Numbered from the stretch's first letter, positions 18,461 through 28,132 are shown. The stretch: 64,000 nt of DNA from Colwellia sp. 39_35_sub15_T18 (GCA_002162675.1 MAAE01000042.1:29767-93766); one strand, 5' to 3'. Translations and numbers: made by a program. Notes: generated by a model not told the origin, from the sequence alone.

Positions 18461-19447
18461 ATGATGAATATTACGCCGCAAGCGCCAAACCTATCAATTC
18501 CTACTGTGCTAAACCCGCACACGGAAACTTTGCGTCGTGAAAATAGCCAACGAGAAGTCATTTCTCAACCGGCAGCATTAAGTCAATCAGCCGCTGAAAA
18601 AGGTGTTGCCTCAGATAAAGAGCGCGGTAGAACCCCAGCCCAGAATAATGAAAATATAGATTTTGCGAGTTTGAAAGAAAAAGCAGAGTTAGCGAACAAT
18701 GTTATTTCAGAACAAAATAGTGAGCAAAACAGTGAACAAGGCAGTGAGCAATCATCACAGAGCACCGAGCAAGAAAGCAATCAAGACGCAAACTCAGCAA
18801 CTAACCAAGATGCTAGCGACACTGATCATAGTAGAGAAGAGTTTCAACAAACACAGGAAATCAGTGAATTAAAACGTAGAGATCAAGAAGTTCGCTCTCA
18901 CGAATTGGCGCATGCTGCAGTCGGTGGCGCTTTTACTGGCGCTCCTAATTATTCGTTTGAAACCGGCCCTGATGGTAAAAAGTACGCAGTAGAAGGCGAA
19001 GTATCAGTCGATTTATCTGCTGTTTCGGGAGATCCCAGAGCGACCATTGCCAAAATGCAGAAGGTACATGCTGCGGCCTTAGCGCCAGCTAATCCGTCGA
19101 TACAAGATACCCGAGTAGCAGCGAACGCCGCGCAAATTATCTTGCAAGCGCAATCTGAGTTATTAGCGGCACAAGGTAATGAATTTGCTAGAGAAAAATC
19201 AGAAAGCTCGGTTTATGTCAATCCTAATGGTACTTTAGAGCAAGGGAGCCAAGTTGCCGATGGTGAAACAAATAATGAGCAAGACTTTGATACTTTCATT
19301 AATCAAACCCTTAAATCACAAGAGCAAGTCTCACCAAGCCGCTCTGAGGATGTTGTGCAACGGGCAGGTAGAATAGAAAGTTTTTACAGTGATATAACGC
19401 AGGCTTACGAGAAACCAGCCACTTATCAGTTTGAATTGACGGCTTAA
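18461..19447 (+). CDS. SprA-related putative metalloprotease
   Basis: 328-residue protein. The central domain contains HELAHAAVGG, an HExxH zinc-protease motif, within EVRSHELAHAA, followed by GEVSVDLSAVSGDP and AALAPANPS, features of the SprA-related family. The N-terminal third is Ser/Gln/Glu-rich with short SEQ-type repeats (about residues 80-125), and the C-terminus is also likely disordered. No signal peptide is evident. It lies just behind the small flagellar-like gene. A zinc protease activity is inferred from the motif; the substrate is unknown. A strong bidirectional terminator follows. Confidence 0.75.
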   Translation: MMNITPQAPNLSIPTVLNPHTETLRRENSQREVISQPAALSQSAAEKGVASDKERGRTPAQNNENIDFASLKEKAELANNVISEQNSEQNSEQGSEQSSQSTEQESNQDANSATNQDASDTDHSREEFQQTQEISELKRRDQEVRSHELAHAAVGGAFTGAPNYSFETGPDGKKYAVEGEVSVDLSAVSGDPRATIAKMQKVHAAALAPANPSIQDTRVAANAAQIILQAQSELLAAQGNEFAREKSESSVYVNPNGTLEQGSQVADGETNNEQDFDTFINQTLKSQEQVSPSRSEDVVQRAGRIESFYSDITQAYEKPATYQFELTA

Positions 19448-19501
19448 TTAATCCGTTTGTTATGGTTTAGCGCACTTAGACAGCTCGCTCAACCAACGTA
19501 T

Positions 19502-19540
19502 AAAAGATAAAGCCTGCAGGTCGCAGGCTTTATCTTTTTA
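19502..19540. terminator. Bidirectional Rho-independent terminator
   Basis: A perfect 16-base stem (AAAAGATAAAGCCTGC at 19502-19517 paired with 19523-19538) with a 5-base loop. Flanking A- and T-runs on both sides let it terminate both the SprA-type gene (+) and pyrE (-). Confidence 0.9.
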
Positions 19541-19577
19541 GACTTTTAGTAAACGCTATTCATTACTTCAATTGGCA

Positions 19578-20243
19578 TTAAATACCATAATCCTGACGAT
19601 ACTGGTTAATGCTGGTTAAGCTAGCGGCCAGATCAGATTGCTGACCTTGTTCGCTCTTTAATTTTTCTTGTAAAAAAGTCACCACATCAGCTAAAGTCAC
19701 AATTGAAATGACACGAGTACCAAAGTCACGTTCAACTTCTTGAATAGCAGACAATTCGCCTTGACCTTTTTCTTGGCGATCTAAGGCTATTAGTACCCCA
19801 GAAAGTTCAGCATCGTGGGCTTTAATGATCTCCATTGATTCGCGAATTGCGGTGCCAGCGGTGATCACATCATCCACTAGCATTACTTTGCCGTTAAGGT
19901 CTGCACCCACTAAGCTACCACCTTCGCCATGAGTTTTAGCTTCTTTGCGGTTAAAGCAATAAGGCACATCTAGGTTATGGTGATCAAACAGCGCTACCGT
20001 GGTAGTGGTGGCAATAGGAATACCTTTATAAGCGGGGCCAAACACTAGGTCAAACTCAATATTAGCATCAACTAAAGCCGCTGCATAAAAGCGACCTAAA
20101 CGAGCTAAATCGCCACCAGTTTTGAATAAACCAGCATTAAAAAAATAGGGGCTAGTGCGGCCAGATTTTAAAGTAAACTCACCAAAGCGTAATACTTGTT
20201 TTGATAAGGCAAACTCAATAAATTCCCGTTGGTAATCTTTCAT
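19578..20243 (-). CDS. pyrE: Orotate phosphoribosyltransferase
   Basis: Pyrimidine biosynthesis: converts orotate and PRPP to OMP. 221 residues, with the PRPP-binding signature [13 protein letters not shown] and the N-terminal [13 protein letters not shown] loop of OPRTase. The Lys/Arg catalytic loop region is around [13 protein letters not shown]. It lies downstream of rph on the same strand with a 134-base gap that contains a palindromic hairpin. rph-pyrE is a conserved gammaproteobacterial operon. Confidence 0.97.
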   Translation of the reverse strand: MKDYQREFIEFALSKQVLRFGEFTLKSGRTSPYFFNAGLFKTGGDLARLGRFYAAALVDANIEFDLVFGPAYKGIPIATTTTVALFDHHNLDVPYCFNRKEAKTHGEGGSLVGADLNGKVMLVDDVITAGTAIRESMEIIKAHDAELSGVLIALDRQEKGQGELSAIQEVERDFGTRVISIVTLADVVTFLQEKLKSEQGQQSDLAASLTSINQYRQDYGI

Positions 20244-20327
20244 TTTTTATCTCTTTATTTATGCTGTAGGTGAGGATTTATTCTCAAATAATGCACTGTT
20301 GAGGTTTTAGTTCCAGACAAAAGCTAA

Positions 20328-20349
20328 GTGCCTATATGAATATAGGCAC
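20328..20349. repeat. Hairpin in the rph-pyrE intercistronic region
   Basis: Perfect 10-base arms GTGCCTATAT and ATATAGGCAC around a GA loop. It lies in the position of the pyrE attenuator of enterobacteria, but there is no long T-run in the direction of transcription, so attenuation is only a possibility. A REP-like half-unit (ACCGTTCCTAC) adjoins it. Confidence 0.45.
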
Positions 20350-20377
20350 AAACCGTTCCTACGCTTTTAATACACTG

Positions 20378-21091
20378 TTAACTTAATGCCGCTTTTTGCA
20401 GATCGAATAATTCGTTAATAGCATCTTTTGATAACTGCATCATTGCTTGCATTTCTTCAAAGCTAAAGGGTTCTTCCTCGGCGGTGCCTTGCACTTCAAT
20501 GAGTTTACCTGTGTCCGTCATGACCACGTTCATATCTGTTTCAGCATTTGAATCTTCTGCATAATCTAAATCAGCAACCGGCTCACCTTTATAAACACCA
20601 ACAGATATGGCGGCAATCATGTGTTTAAGTGGGTTGGTTTTAATAATACCTTTTGCACGCATGTAATTAAGCGCATCAACTAAAGCAACACAAGCACCTG
20701 TGATAGAAGCAGTGCGTGTACCACCATCGGCTTGAATAACATCACAATCAACCGAAATAGTATTTTCACCTAAGGCTTTTAAGTCAACAGCACCACGTAA
20801 AGCGCGGGCAATTAAACGTGAAATCTCTAAGGTACGACCGCTTTGCTTACCTGAAGCAGCTTCGCGGCGCATGCGAGTATGAGTAGAGCGTGGTAACATG
20901 CCGTATTCAGCGGTTACCCAGCCTTTGCCCTGACCTTTTAAAAAGCGTGGTACACCTTCTTCAACAGAAGCAGTACAAATCACTTTGGTATCGCCAAATT
21001 CAATTAATACCGAACCTTCAGCATGAGTAGTAAATTGACGAGTGATGGTTACTGGGCGAATTTGCCCTAATGTTCTGCCGCTTGGACGCAT
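20378..21091 (-). CDS. rph: Ribonuclease PH
   Basis: Phosphorolytic 3'-5' exoribonuclease that trims tRNA 3' ends. 237 residues, starting [20 protein letters not shown]. Family segments [29 protein letters not shown] (phosphate-binding Arg) and [15 protein letters not shown] are intact, so it is full-length and likely active. Upstream gene of the rph-pyrE pair. Confidence 0.97.
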   Translation of the reverse strand: MRPSGRTLGQIRPVTITRQFTTHAEGSVLIEFGDTKVICTASVEEGVPRFLKGQGKGWVTAEYGMLPRSTHTRMRREAASGKQSGRTLEISRLIARALRGAVDLKALGENTISVDCDVIQADGGTRTASITGACVALVDALNYMRAKGIIKTNPLKHMIAAISVGVYKGEPVADLDYAEDSNAETDMNVVMTDTGKLIEVQGTAEEEPFSFEEMQAMMQLSKDAINELFDLQKAALS

Positions 21092-21235
21092 AGTGTGAGC
21101 CTTTTTTAAAATGCTAGAAAATAATTGCCGCTATTATAATGCTTCCACACTTTTTTTGAAATATAGTTGAGAGAATAAAGGTCATCTTGTCGGTAAGATG
21201 TAATTTAACAAAATTGGTTTATTAGTGAGAAAAGA

Positions 21236-21754
21236 ATGAAGTCAGCTTTAGTATTGGTATTAAGTATTTGTTTGTTTGGTTTTACCTCAGGTAATACACA
21301 GGCGAAATCAGAAAATGATCAACTTACCCATGAATTGCCCGAATATAGTAAGGTTTATGATGATCAACGCGATCCCTTTGAAGATGCTAATGCGGCGCTA
21401 ACCTTAGCCCGAGAAACTAATAGAAATGTGCTCATTGAAATTGGCGGAAATTGGTGCACATGGTGTCATAAAATGGATGCCTTCTTATTAAAAAACCCTA
21501 ATATTTATAAAGCCTTACATAGCAAATACGTGTTATTAAAAATTAATGTTAGTGATAGCAATGAAAATGATGCTTTTATGAAGGCATTACCACCAGTACT
21601 AGGCTATCCTCATATGTATGTATCTGCGGCAAATGGCAAAATGTTATTGTCGAAAGACACGGCTGAATTACAAGATAATAACGGCTACTCAAAAGATTAT
21701 TGGTTGGCATTTCTCAATAAATGGCAAAGCAAACCAGCTGTACAGAAGTTATAG
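21236..21754 (+). CDS. Exported thioredoxin-family protein
   Basis: 172-residue periplasmic protein: a signal peptide (about residues 1-23), then a thioredoxin-like domain with redox motif CTWC in GGNWCTWCHKMDAF. The WC-x-WC-HxM arrangement resembles the thioredoxin_7/DUF255-like subgroup rather than classic Trx or DsbA. The cis-Pro region is around VLGYPHMYV. It is followed, with slight overlap or a very short gap, by a Tat-exported dehydrogenase subunit gene, suggesting it supports that enzyme's folding or copper/thiol chemistry. The partner role is inferred. Confidence 0.8.
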   Translation: MKSALVLVLSICLFGFTSGNTQAKSENDQLTHELPEYSKVYDDQRDPFEDANAALTLARETNRNVLIEIGGNWCTWCHKMDAFLLKNPNIYKALHSKYVLLKINVSDSNENDAFMKALPPVLGYPHMYVSAANGKMLLSKDTAELQDNNGYSKDYWLAFLNKWQSKPAVQKL

Positions 21755-21765
21755 GAAATCACCTC

Positions 21766-22509
21766 TTGAAATCATTTTTTGACAAAAACTATCAAACCCC
21801 TCTCTGGTTTAAGGAGAAGGGGTTTAAAGAAAAGCAGCTTAAAGAAAAAGAGTCGGTGAAATTATCACGTCGAAGTTTCTTAAAATCGGCAGCAGGAGCC
21901 AGCGCTATAGGTATTAGTGCCGGTATGGCTCTACCTGCATTTTCATTGACTTTAAAAGATAAAAACGCCTTGGCTGAGTTGATACAAACCGATCCTTGGA
22001 AAACACTTGATGCTACGCTAATGCATTTATTACCTGATTCATCTTTGTCTGCAAGTAATGGCCCTAGCGCTAAAGACATTAATGCCTTGGCGTATTTACA
22101 TCAAGTCATGACCGTGCAGCCAACTGAGCAAGATGAAAAAGCATTCATTCTCAAAGGCGTTGGTTGGTTAAATGGCTTTGCTAAAAGTGAATATAATAAA
22201 CTTTTTGTTGAACTAACAGTGCCAGAAAAAGAGTTATTACTGCGTAGTATTAGCCGCTCTCAGGCGGGTGGAAATTGGTTGAATACCTTACTGAACTATA
22301 TTTTTGAAGCCATGTTGGCACCACCTTCTTATGGCGGTAACCCCAATGGCATCGGCTGGCAGTGGCTTGATCATCAAGCAGGGTTCCCTCTACCAAAAAT
22401 CGGTCAGCGTTATTTTGAATTACCACCAAGAAGCCAAATAGGTAAGAAAATAGCGGTTCGAAATATTAACGATGAAAAAACAAACATCAAAAGAAGTAAC
22501 AAAGCATGA
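21766..22509 (+). CDS. Gluconate 2-dehydrogenase subunit 3 family protein (Tat-exported)
   Basis: Small subunit expected to partner the GMC-type flavoprotein encoded next. A twin-arginine signal SRRSFLKSAAG sits near the N-terminus, so the folded complex is likely exported by Tat. The subunit 3 region is seen around LDATLMHLLP and GNPNGIGWQWLDHQAGFP. I chose TTG 21766 because AGGA (21753-21756) lies upstream at proper spacing; in-frame ATG 21721 overlaps the previous gene without a ribosome-binding site, and GTG 21856 would give a very short Tat leader. The last 4 bases overlap the GMC gene (ATGA), implying translational coupling. Confidence 0.8.
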   Translation: MKSFFDKNYQTPLWFKEKGFKEKQLKEKESVKLSRRSFLKSAAGASAIGISAGMALPAFSLTLKDKNALAELIQTDPWKTLDATLMHLLPDSSLSASNGPSAKDINALAYLHQVMTVQPTEQDEKAFILKGVGWLNGFAKSEYNKLFVELTVPEKELLLRSISRSQAGGNWLNTLLNYIFEAMLAPPSYGGNPNGIGWQWLDHQAGFPLPKIGQRYFELPPRSQIGKKIAVRNINDEKTNIKRSNKA

Positions 22510-24242
22510 GCAAAGTAAAAGAAGTGGAATTTGATGTCTGTATTGTCGGCAGTGGTGCGGGGGCTTCACCTGTTGCTTACACGTTAGCTAAGGCTGGAGC
22601 GAAAGTTTTAGTACTCGAAAAAGGCCCATGGCTTACTGAAAAAGAATTTTTCAAAGATGAACTCGCGATTAGCATTCATGATGCTTACAACCCAGACCTT
22701 AATGACGAGCAGCACGTTATTGAGGAAGAATATGAAGACGAAGACGGTAATAGTTTTTGGCAAGGTGAAAAAACCAGTGATTCGGGTTGGACATGGTGGA
22801 ATGGCACGGTAGTTGGTGGATCATCTAATTTTATGAGTGGTTATTTTCACCGCTTAAAGCCGATAGATTTTCGTTTGAAAACGGAGTTTGGTGTTATTGA
22901 TGGTGCCAACGTTGCCGACTGGCCAATTAGTTATGATGAACTAGAGCCTTATTATGCCATGGTGGAACGTGAGGTTGGCGTGTCAGGCCGGGTAGTTGAA
23001 CACCCACACCAAGAACCGCGCTCAAGTGATTTTCCTTATCCGCCTATCGCCGAAGTTCCCATGTCATCATGGATCGATAAAGCCGCGACAGATATTGGCT
23101 ATCACGCTATTCCAGTTCCCAGAGCCGTGTTGTCGGAGCCAGCAATGGGGCGTCGTAGCTGTGAATATTCTGGTTATTGTAGTAGTTATGGCTGTTCATC
23201 TGGTGCTAAAGGTAGTGGCCGAGCCGCCTTGCTTAACCATGCAGTCACGACAGGTAATTGTACTATTAGGCCAAATGCAAAAGTCTATAAAATTGCGACT
23301 GACAGCAAAGGTGAAATAACTGGTGTTCATTATTACGACAGTACTGGCCGCAAGCAAAGCGTTAGCGCTAAAACCTATGTAGTTGCGTGTCAGGCGGTAG
23401 AAACATCGCGGCTCTTATTAGCCTCAACAGGTGAAAAATTTCCTAATGGTTTAGCCAATAATCATGGTCAAGTAGGAAAAAACTTACTGTTTAGTGGTGG
23501 TGGCACCGGCAGTGGTGATTTTTTATTTGATGAATTGACTGACAAACAAGTTAATGAATTAAAACAAGTAGGACCTTTTGTTAATAGAGCACTACAAGAC
23601 TGGTATAAAATTGATGATAAGGCTTTTTCAGGCGCTAACCCAAAAGGTAAAGCGAAAGGCGGCACCATCGACTTTTTATTCCATCAAAACCCTATTGCAC
23701 GTGCGCGAGGTACTCAGTGGGGTGTTGATGAACAAGGCAATAGTGAATTGCTTTGGGGTGAAGCATTAAAGCAAAGTATGAAGCAAGAATTCACTTCTTA
23801 TAAAACGCTGCGTTTTGAAGTATTTAATGACTGGCTACCCACGGATGATTGCTTTGTGACTTTAGATGATGAAGTAAAGGATCAATGGGGCGATCCCGTG
23901 GCGAAAGTACGTATTGGCTATCACAATCACGATTTAGAAGTAGGTGCTTATTTAGCTGAAAAAGCTGAAAAACTCTTAGTTGCTTTAGGTGCTAAAAATA
24001 TTGATTCTTCTGTTAGTGGTTATCCGGCTACCAACTTAATGGCCGGTGGCTGTCGCTTTGGTAACGATCCTAAAACGTCGGTACTTGATAAGAACTGCCA
24101 AGCCCATGAAGTCGACAACTTATATGTAACCGATGGCTCATTTATGCCGACGGGAGGCAGTGTACCTTACACCTTTACTATTTATGCCAATGCTTTTCGT
24201 GTTGCTGAGCATATAAAGCAGCAGTGGCAGAAAAATGCCTAA
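22506..24242 (+). CDS. GMC family oxidoreductase (flavoprotein large subunit)
   Basis: 578-residue FAD-dependent enzyme. The N-terminal dinucleotide motif is GSGAGASPVAYTLAKAGAKV (residues about 11-30). The C-terminal GMC segment includes NLYVTDGSFMPTGGSVPYT. It has no signal of its own and probably rides out with the Tat subunit upstream. It resembles the large subunit of membrane-bound gluconate/2-keto-gluconate-type dehydrogenases. The usual third cytochrome c subunit is not adjacent, so the electron acceptor is unknown. Sugar or alcohol oxidation is inferred from the family. Confidence 0.88.
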   Translation: MSKVKEVEFDVCIVGSGAGASPVAYTLAKAGAKVLVLEKGPWLTEKEFFKDELAISIHDAYNPDLNDEQHVIEEEYEDEDGNSFWQGEKTSDSGWTWWNGTVVGGSSNFMSGYFHRLKPIDFRLKTEFGVIDGANVADWPISYDELEPYYAMVEREVGVSGRVVEHPHQEPRSSDFPYPPIAEVPMSSWIDKAATDIGYHAIPVPRAVLSEPAMGRRSCEYSGYCSSYGCSSGAKGSGRAALLNHAVTTGNCTIRPNAKVYKIATDSKGEITGVHYYDSTGRKQSVSAKTYVVACQAVETSRLLLASTGEKFPNGLANNHGQVGKNLLFSGGGTGSGDFLFDELTDKQVNELKQVGPFVNRALQDWYKIDDKAFSGANPKGKAKGGTIDFLFHQNPIARARGTQWGVDEQGNSELLWGEALKQSMKQEFTSYKTLRFEVFNDWLPTDDCFVTLDDEVKDQWGDPVAKVRIGYHNHDLEVGAYLAEKAEKLLVALGAKNIDSSVSGYPATNLMAGGCRFGNDPKTSVLDKNCQAHEVDNLYVTDGSFMPTGGSVPYTFTIYANAFRVAEHIKQQWQKNA

Positions 24243-24250
24243 AAACTATG

Positions 24251-24330
24251 TAACTGTTCACCACCGAGCCGCGATGCTTCACAGAGGTGCTCTCTGTGGT
24301 AAATATTACTAAGCTGAATAAATACAAAGC
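24251..24330 (+). repeat. Dispersed intergenic repeat, copy A (short form)
   Basis: It begins TAACTGTTCACCACCGAGCC and ends CTCTGTGGTAA...AAGCTGAATAAATACAAA. The start and the CTCTGTGGTAA end form imperfect inverted termini. The same blocks recur at 42844-42986 (inverted) and 44873-45056; this copy lacks the middle part. A REP-like half-unit follows at about 24338. Confidence 0.7.
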
Positions 24331-24429
24331 TATCTTTGTAGGAGTGCTTTTATCACCACTTCGCATTTACGGTGTGCTTGGGTATAATCAAAACAATTAT
24401 TTTAATTAGTTATTTTTGGAATCTTAATT

Positions 24430-25293
24430 ATGATCCACAGCATGACGGCATTTGCTCGTTTTGAAGTAAAAGGTGATTGGGGCAATGCAGTTTGGGAAAT
24501 TCGCTCTGTTAACCAACGTTTTTTAGAGACTTACTTTCGCTTACCTGAGCAATTCCGCAGTGTTGAGCCTTTATTGAGGGAGCGTTTTCGTAAGCAGTTA
24601 AATCGCGGCAAAGTTGAATGCAACTTACGCTTCAATGCTAACCCAAGTGCCAAAAGTGAGTTAGCCCTTAATGAAAAGCTCGCCTTACAGCTCATTCAAC
24701 ACGCTAACTGGGTCAATGAACAAACCTTAAATAGCAAAATTAACCCTGTAGAAATTATGCGCTGGCCAGGAGTAATGGAAGCGGCAGAAGAAGACATGAC
24801 TGCCATTCAAGCTCAATTACTGGCTGGTTTTGACACCGCCCTTGAAGAGTTTATCAGCGCCCGCGGCAGTGAAGGTGAAAATTTAAAAGCTATGATCGAG
24901 CAGCGCCTTGATGCTATTAGCGCTGAAGCAGAAAAAGTACAAGCATTGATGCCCGAAGTTATTGAATGGCAACGTAAGCGCATTGTTGATAAATTCACCG
25001 ATGCTAGTATTGATTTAGACTCAACCCGAGTTGAGCAAGAGTTAGTGCTATTAGCGCAGAAAATGGATGTTGCAGAAGAATTAGATCGCCTTAATAGCCA
25101 TGTTAGCGAAACGAAAAAAATCCTCAAAAAAGGTGGTGCACAAGGCCGTCGCTTAGACTTTATGATGCAAGAGTTTAACCGTGAAGCTAATACTCTTGGT
25201 TCTAAATCAATTAATACCGATGTTACTGCTAGTGCAGTAGAGCTAAAAGTATTGATTGAGCAAATGCGTGAGCAGATAGCGAATATCGAGTAG
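24430..25293 (+). CDS. YicC family endoribonuclease
   Basis: 287-residue YicC/YloC family protein. It begins MIHSMTAFAR, the family hallmark, with VWEIRSVNQRFLE shortly after and the conserved C-terminal block GRRLDFMMQEFNREANTLGSK. E. coli YicC has been linked to small-RNA turnover as an endoribonuclease. In many gammaproteobacteria yicC is divergent and adjacent to rph; here a three-gene oxidoreductase module separates them. A clear terminator follows. Confidence 0.93.
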   Translation: MIHSMTAFARFEVKGDWGNAVWEIRSVNQRFLETYFRLPEQFRSVEPLLRERFRKQLNRGKVECNLRFNANPSAKSELALNEKLALQLIQHANWVNEQTLNSKINPVEIMRWPGVMEAAEEDMTAIQAQLLAGFDTALEEFISARGSEGENLKAMIEQRLDAISAEAEKVQALMPEVIEWQRKRIVDKFTDASIDLDSTRVEQELVLLAQKMDVAEELDRLNSHVSETKKILKKGGAQGRRLDFMMQEFNREANTLGSKSINTDVTASAVELKVLIEQMREQIANIE

Positions 25294-25330
25294 ACTTCCC
25301 AAGTTACCTCAAACGCATTAATATGCAACT

Positions 25331-25356
25331 AAAGCCTCGTTTTTCGAGGCTTTTTT
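25331..25356 (+). terminator. Rho-independent terminator of yicC
   Basis: Stem AAAGCCTCG (25331-25339) and CGAGGCTTT (25345-25353) with a TTTTT loop, continuing into a T-run. Confidence 0.88.
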
Positions 25357-25398
25357 GTGCCATGGCTACAGTTAATTAAAGTTAACTTATGGGGTGGT

Positions 25399-25626
25399 AT
25401 GTCAATTAAGCAAACGTTAGGTAGAGTGGTTAAAAGTACCAATATGCCAGATTTAACAAAAAGCTTTTCACCTGAACAGTTAGCAGAAGCGATTACAGCT
25501 AAGCGTACAGGCATGAAACTTACATTGGTTGACGTATCTGAAGCACTTTCACTATCAAAACCGACTCTGATCAAAATTGAAAAGGGTAAAAAACTGCCTG
25601 AAGTGTGGCTAACTAACTTGATTTAA
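25399..25626 (+). CDS. Truncated HipB/XRE-type HTH protein
   Basis: 75-residue reading frame starting [12 protein letters not shown], with a GGGGTGG site just before ATG 25399. Residues 38-60 ([20 protein letters not shown], then KIEKGKK) match the first part of a HipB-like helix-turn-helix. The frame then ends within eleven residues, before the last helices of the fold. Its stop codon overlaps the end of the convergent chemoreceptor gene by 4 bases, so the rest may have been lost by deletion. It could be a remnant of a toxin-antitoxin or prophage regulator. Whether it is expressed is unknown. Confidence 0.5.
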   Translation: MSIKQTLGRVVKSTNMPDLTKSFSPEQLAEAITAKRTGMKLTLVDVSEALSLSKPTLIKIEKGKKLPEVWLTNLI

Positions 25627-27245
25627 TAGCAAAATTGACTCAATGCTGTTTTAAGTTCACTATTTAAGCTGCCAACCGTTTTAGCATTGCCTAATACGTC
25701 ATCAGTGTTATCTTTACTTTTTTGTGAGAGGGTAAAAACACGTGCCATCATATTATTAACATCCTTAACGGCTTGTAATTGTTCCCCTTGATTACTATTG
25801 ATCAGTTCATTTTTACTGATGATATCGGAAAATGAGCCAATGATAACTTGTAGGCTGGTTTCGGTTTCTTTGATTGTTTGCGCACCTTGGTCAGCAAATT
25901 CTGCATTTTGTCGCATTTGGGCTGCTGCATCGTCAGTGGCTTTTCTGATATTGGCAATAACCGTTTCAATTTCTAAGGTTGATTCTTGCGTTCGCTGCGC
26001 TAGTGAGCGAACTTCATCGGCAACAACAGCAAAACCTCGGCCTTGTTCGCCTGCCCGTGCTGCTTCTATCGCTGCATTTAAGGCGAGTAGGTTTGTTTGC
26101 TCAGCAACACTTTTAATCACGGTTAATACCGAGTTGATTTGTTGACTATGCTCTCGTAAAGTATTCATTTGATCAGCTGAATGATTTATTGCTTCAGCAA
26201 GTTGTTTTATTTGTAGTGCCGATTGTTCTATTATTCGGAAGTTACCCGTGGCATGGCTGTCAGCTTCTTTACTTACTGCAATCGTTTTTTCGGTGTGTGC
26301 TTGGGTGACTTCAACCGCTTGAGTCATTTGTTCGATGGAAGCACTGGCATTAGATAACTCATTTTGAGTGGAGACAACCTGCTCTTTGGCTTCATGACAA
26401 GCAATTAAGGTATTGTCGGTTGCCGAATCTAAGTCGGTGCCAATATTAGTTAACGTATCAACAAAGCTGACTATTCTATCCATCATGGCATTAAAGCTTT
26501 GTCCTATTTCACCTAATTCATCTTGGTTTTTTAGTTCTACACGCAATGCTAAATTAGAATGTTTTTCAACATCTACCATAACTTTACATAAATGCTTTAA
26601 AGGGTTTCGAATAGATCTAAATATTGAAAGACCTAATAGCAGAATTAAGAGGGCAACGCCGCTGACGGTAAAAAAAATAATTCGGTTCGTTTGCGTTGTT
26701 ACAACATTATTTTTTGTAATATCTTCACTGGCTAACTGTTTTTGCAATAATACTAATTCATCGAGTTTAGCTAAAAATGGCTCAAGAGCTGAGTACATTT
26801 TCAGATCAACATAATTGCCCATACTGTAAGACGATTTCTCTGTTATATAATGAGCAATTTTATCTATGGCTAATTCACTTTTTTGATACAAAGGCTTCAT
26901 AGCGTTGACAATTTTTATTTCTTGTGGCGATAGCTGGACACTCTGATAATTTTGCCATTGTTGATGTATTATTTTTTTACCCGTGCTTACTTGCTCTTGC
27001 GCATCTTGCCATAACGCCATACCACCTCGAGTTTTGTGAGCATTATCAATAATGTTTGACGTGAAAGTATGTATGATCAAATTAAGTTTTTGAGTTTGGC
27101 TTAATCTTACTTCAAGTACTTCCTGCGAGCGTTGATAACGATCCGTAGAGACTTTTATACTGGTAAATATAATAATACTGAAAAGGAGTAAAGGCACGAG
27201 TGATAAAATAATAAGTTTGCTGCTGACACGGGTTAGTTTTTTCAT
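25623..27245 (-). CDS. Methyl-accepting chemotaxis protein
   Basis: 540-residue chemoreceptor: membrane helix 1 (about 12-32), a periplasmic helical sensor domain (about 33-185), membrane helix 2 (about 188-208), HAMP (about 210-262) and a cytoplasmic signalling domain with the hairpin tip [20 protein letters not shown]. The ligand is unknown; the sensor region resembles the four-helix-bundle class. No C-terminal CheR-tether pentapeptide is evident. It appears monocistronic. Confidence 0.93.
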   Translation of the reverse strand: MKKLTRVSSKLIILSLVPLLLFSIIIFTSIKVSTDRYQRSQEVLEVRLSQTQKLNLIIHTFTSNIIDNAHKTRGGMALWQDAQEQVSTGKKIIHQQWQNYQSVQLSPQEIKIVNAMKPLYQKSELAIDKIAHYITEKSSYSMGNYVDLKMYSALEPFLAKLDELVLLQKQLASEDITKNNVVTTQTNRIIFFTVSGVALLILLLGLSIFRSIRNPLKHLCKVMVDVEKHSNLALRVELKNQDELGEIGQSFNAMMDRIVSFVDTLTNIGTDLDSATDNTLIACHEAKEQVVSTQNELSNASASIEQMTQAVEVTQAHTEKTIAVSKEADSHATGNFRIIEQSALQIKQLAEAINHSADQMNTLREHSQQINSVLTVIKSVAEQTNLLALNAAIEAARAGEQGRGFAVVADEVRSLAQRTQESTLEIETVIANIRKATDDAAAQMRQNAEFADQGAQTIKETETSLQVIIGSFSDIISKNELINSNQGEQLQAVKDVNNMMARVFTLSQKSKDNTDDVLGNAKTVGSLNSELKTALSQFCY

Positions 27246-27405
27246 TGGTAGGTTTGAATTTGCCGGGCAGGGAGGATATACGGGTAAAATAGCAAGGAAA
27301 TGTGACAGTAATATTGCATTATTATGACTAAAATATTACAACAACAGGCATTTAGGCTTTGGCCAGTTTTACGTTATTTTTGATTCTTATGTGGTGCTTT
27401 AGCCA

Positions 27406-28074
27406 TTAGCGTTTGTTTGCAATAGTAGACATTCTAGAGCCGATAAGGCTAGCCACCAAAATGGCTAAGTAAAACTGCCCGACAACGGCTTCTAAATAGA
27501 CTAAAAACCTAGCTACTGGCAGATTTGGTGAAATGTCACCAAGGCCTAACGTGGTGATGGTGGCAAAGGAAAAATAAACAAAATCAGGAAACAACATAAA
27601 CCATTGATTATTTTTTTGCATTGCTTGAAATGAGTCAGGAAAGCCAAGCTGTAAAAGTGTGTATAATACCGCCCAAATTAATCCCATTAATAAGTATAAA
27701 CAGACGGCACCGAGTATTTTGTTGCTATCTATTTTGCCGGTAAATAAAACTTGTTTAGCTGTTTTAAAGGCAGTAAAAACAAAAAAACTGAGTAAGAGCA
27801 GTAAATAAAAGTGATCAAAACCGGCGTTATCAAGCCAGTTAGAGGTTATAGACACCATCAATATCGCCACTGGGAATATAAATGTTTTTCGCAATAGAAA
27901 GTTTTTAGATTCTACCCCCCACACCGCAACAATTAAGGTGATTACGGTGGTTGATTGCATCAATCGTTGTACTGAATCACCAAAAAATTGTTGAGCTAAA
28001 GCGGTACCTAATAATAACAGTATTAGCGCAAAAGTAAGGTAAACAAAATTGTCTTGTTGATCCATGGGTTTCAC
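27406..28074 (-). CDS. Ion channel family membrane protein (potassium channel-like)
   Basis: 222-residue protein with about six hydrophobic helices and a C-terminal pore module. The pore loop reads FSFATITTLGLGDISP, with selectivity filter TLGLGD (about residues 175-180) in place of the usual TVGYGD. No cytosolic RCK/TrkA domain follows, so gating is unknown. Potassium selectivity is inferred; the GLG triplet is known in some two-pore-domain channels but less common in bacteria. Confidence 0.8.
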   Translation of the reverse strand: MKPMDQQDNFVYLTFALILLLLGTALAQQFFGDSVQRLMQSTTVITLIVAVWGVESKNFLLRKTFIFPVAILMVSITSNWLDNAGFDHFYLLLLLSFFVFTAFKTAKQVLFTGKIDSNKILGAVCLYLLMGLIWAVLYTLLQLGFPDSFQAMQKNNQWFMLFPDFVYFSFATITTLGLGDISPNLPVARFLVYLEAVVGQFYLAILVASLIGSRMSTIANKR

Positions 28075-28132
28075 GATATTTTTCCTATCATTATGACTAC
28101 TATTATTATTAGAATTTAGCAGAGCATCATTT

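Noticed and set aside
24813..25328. 171-residue minus-strand frame inside yicC
   Set aside because: Antisense shadow of a conserved gene, Ser/Cys/Arg-rich composition typical of such frames.
25798..26814. Plus-strand frames inside the chemoreceptor gene
   Set aside because: Shadows of the strongly conserved signalling domain.
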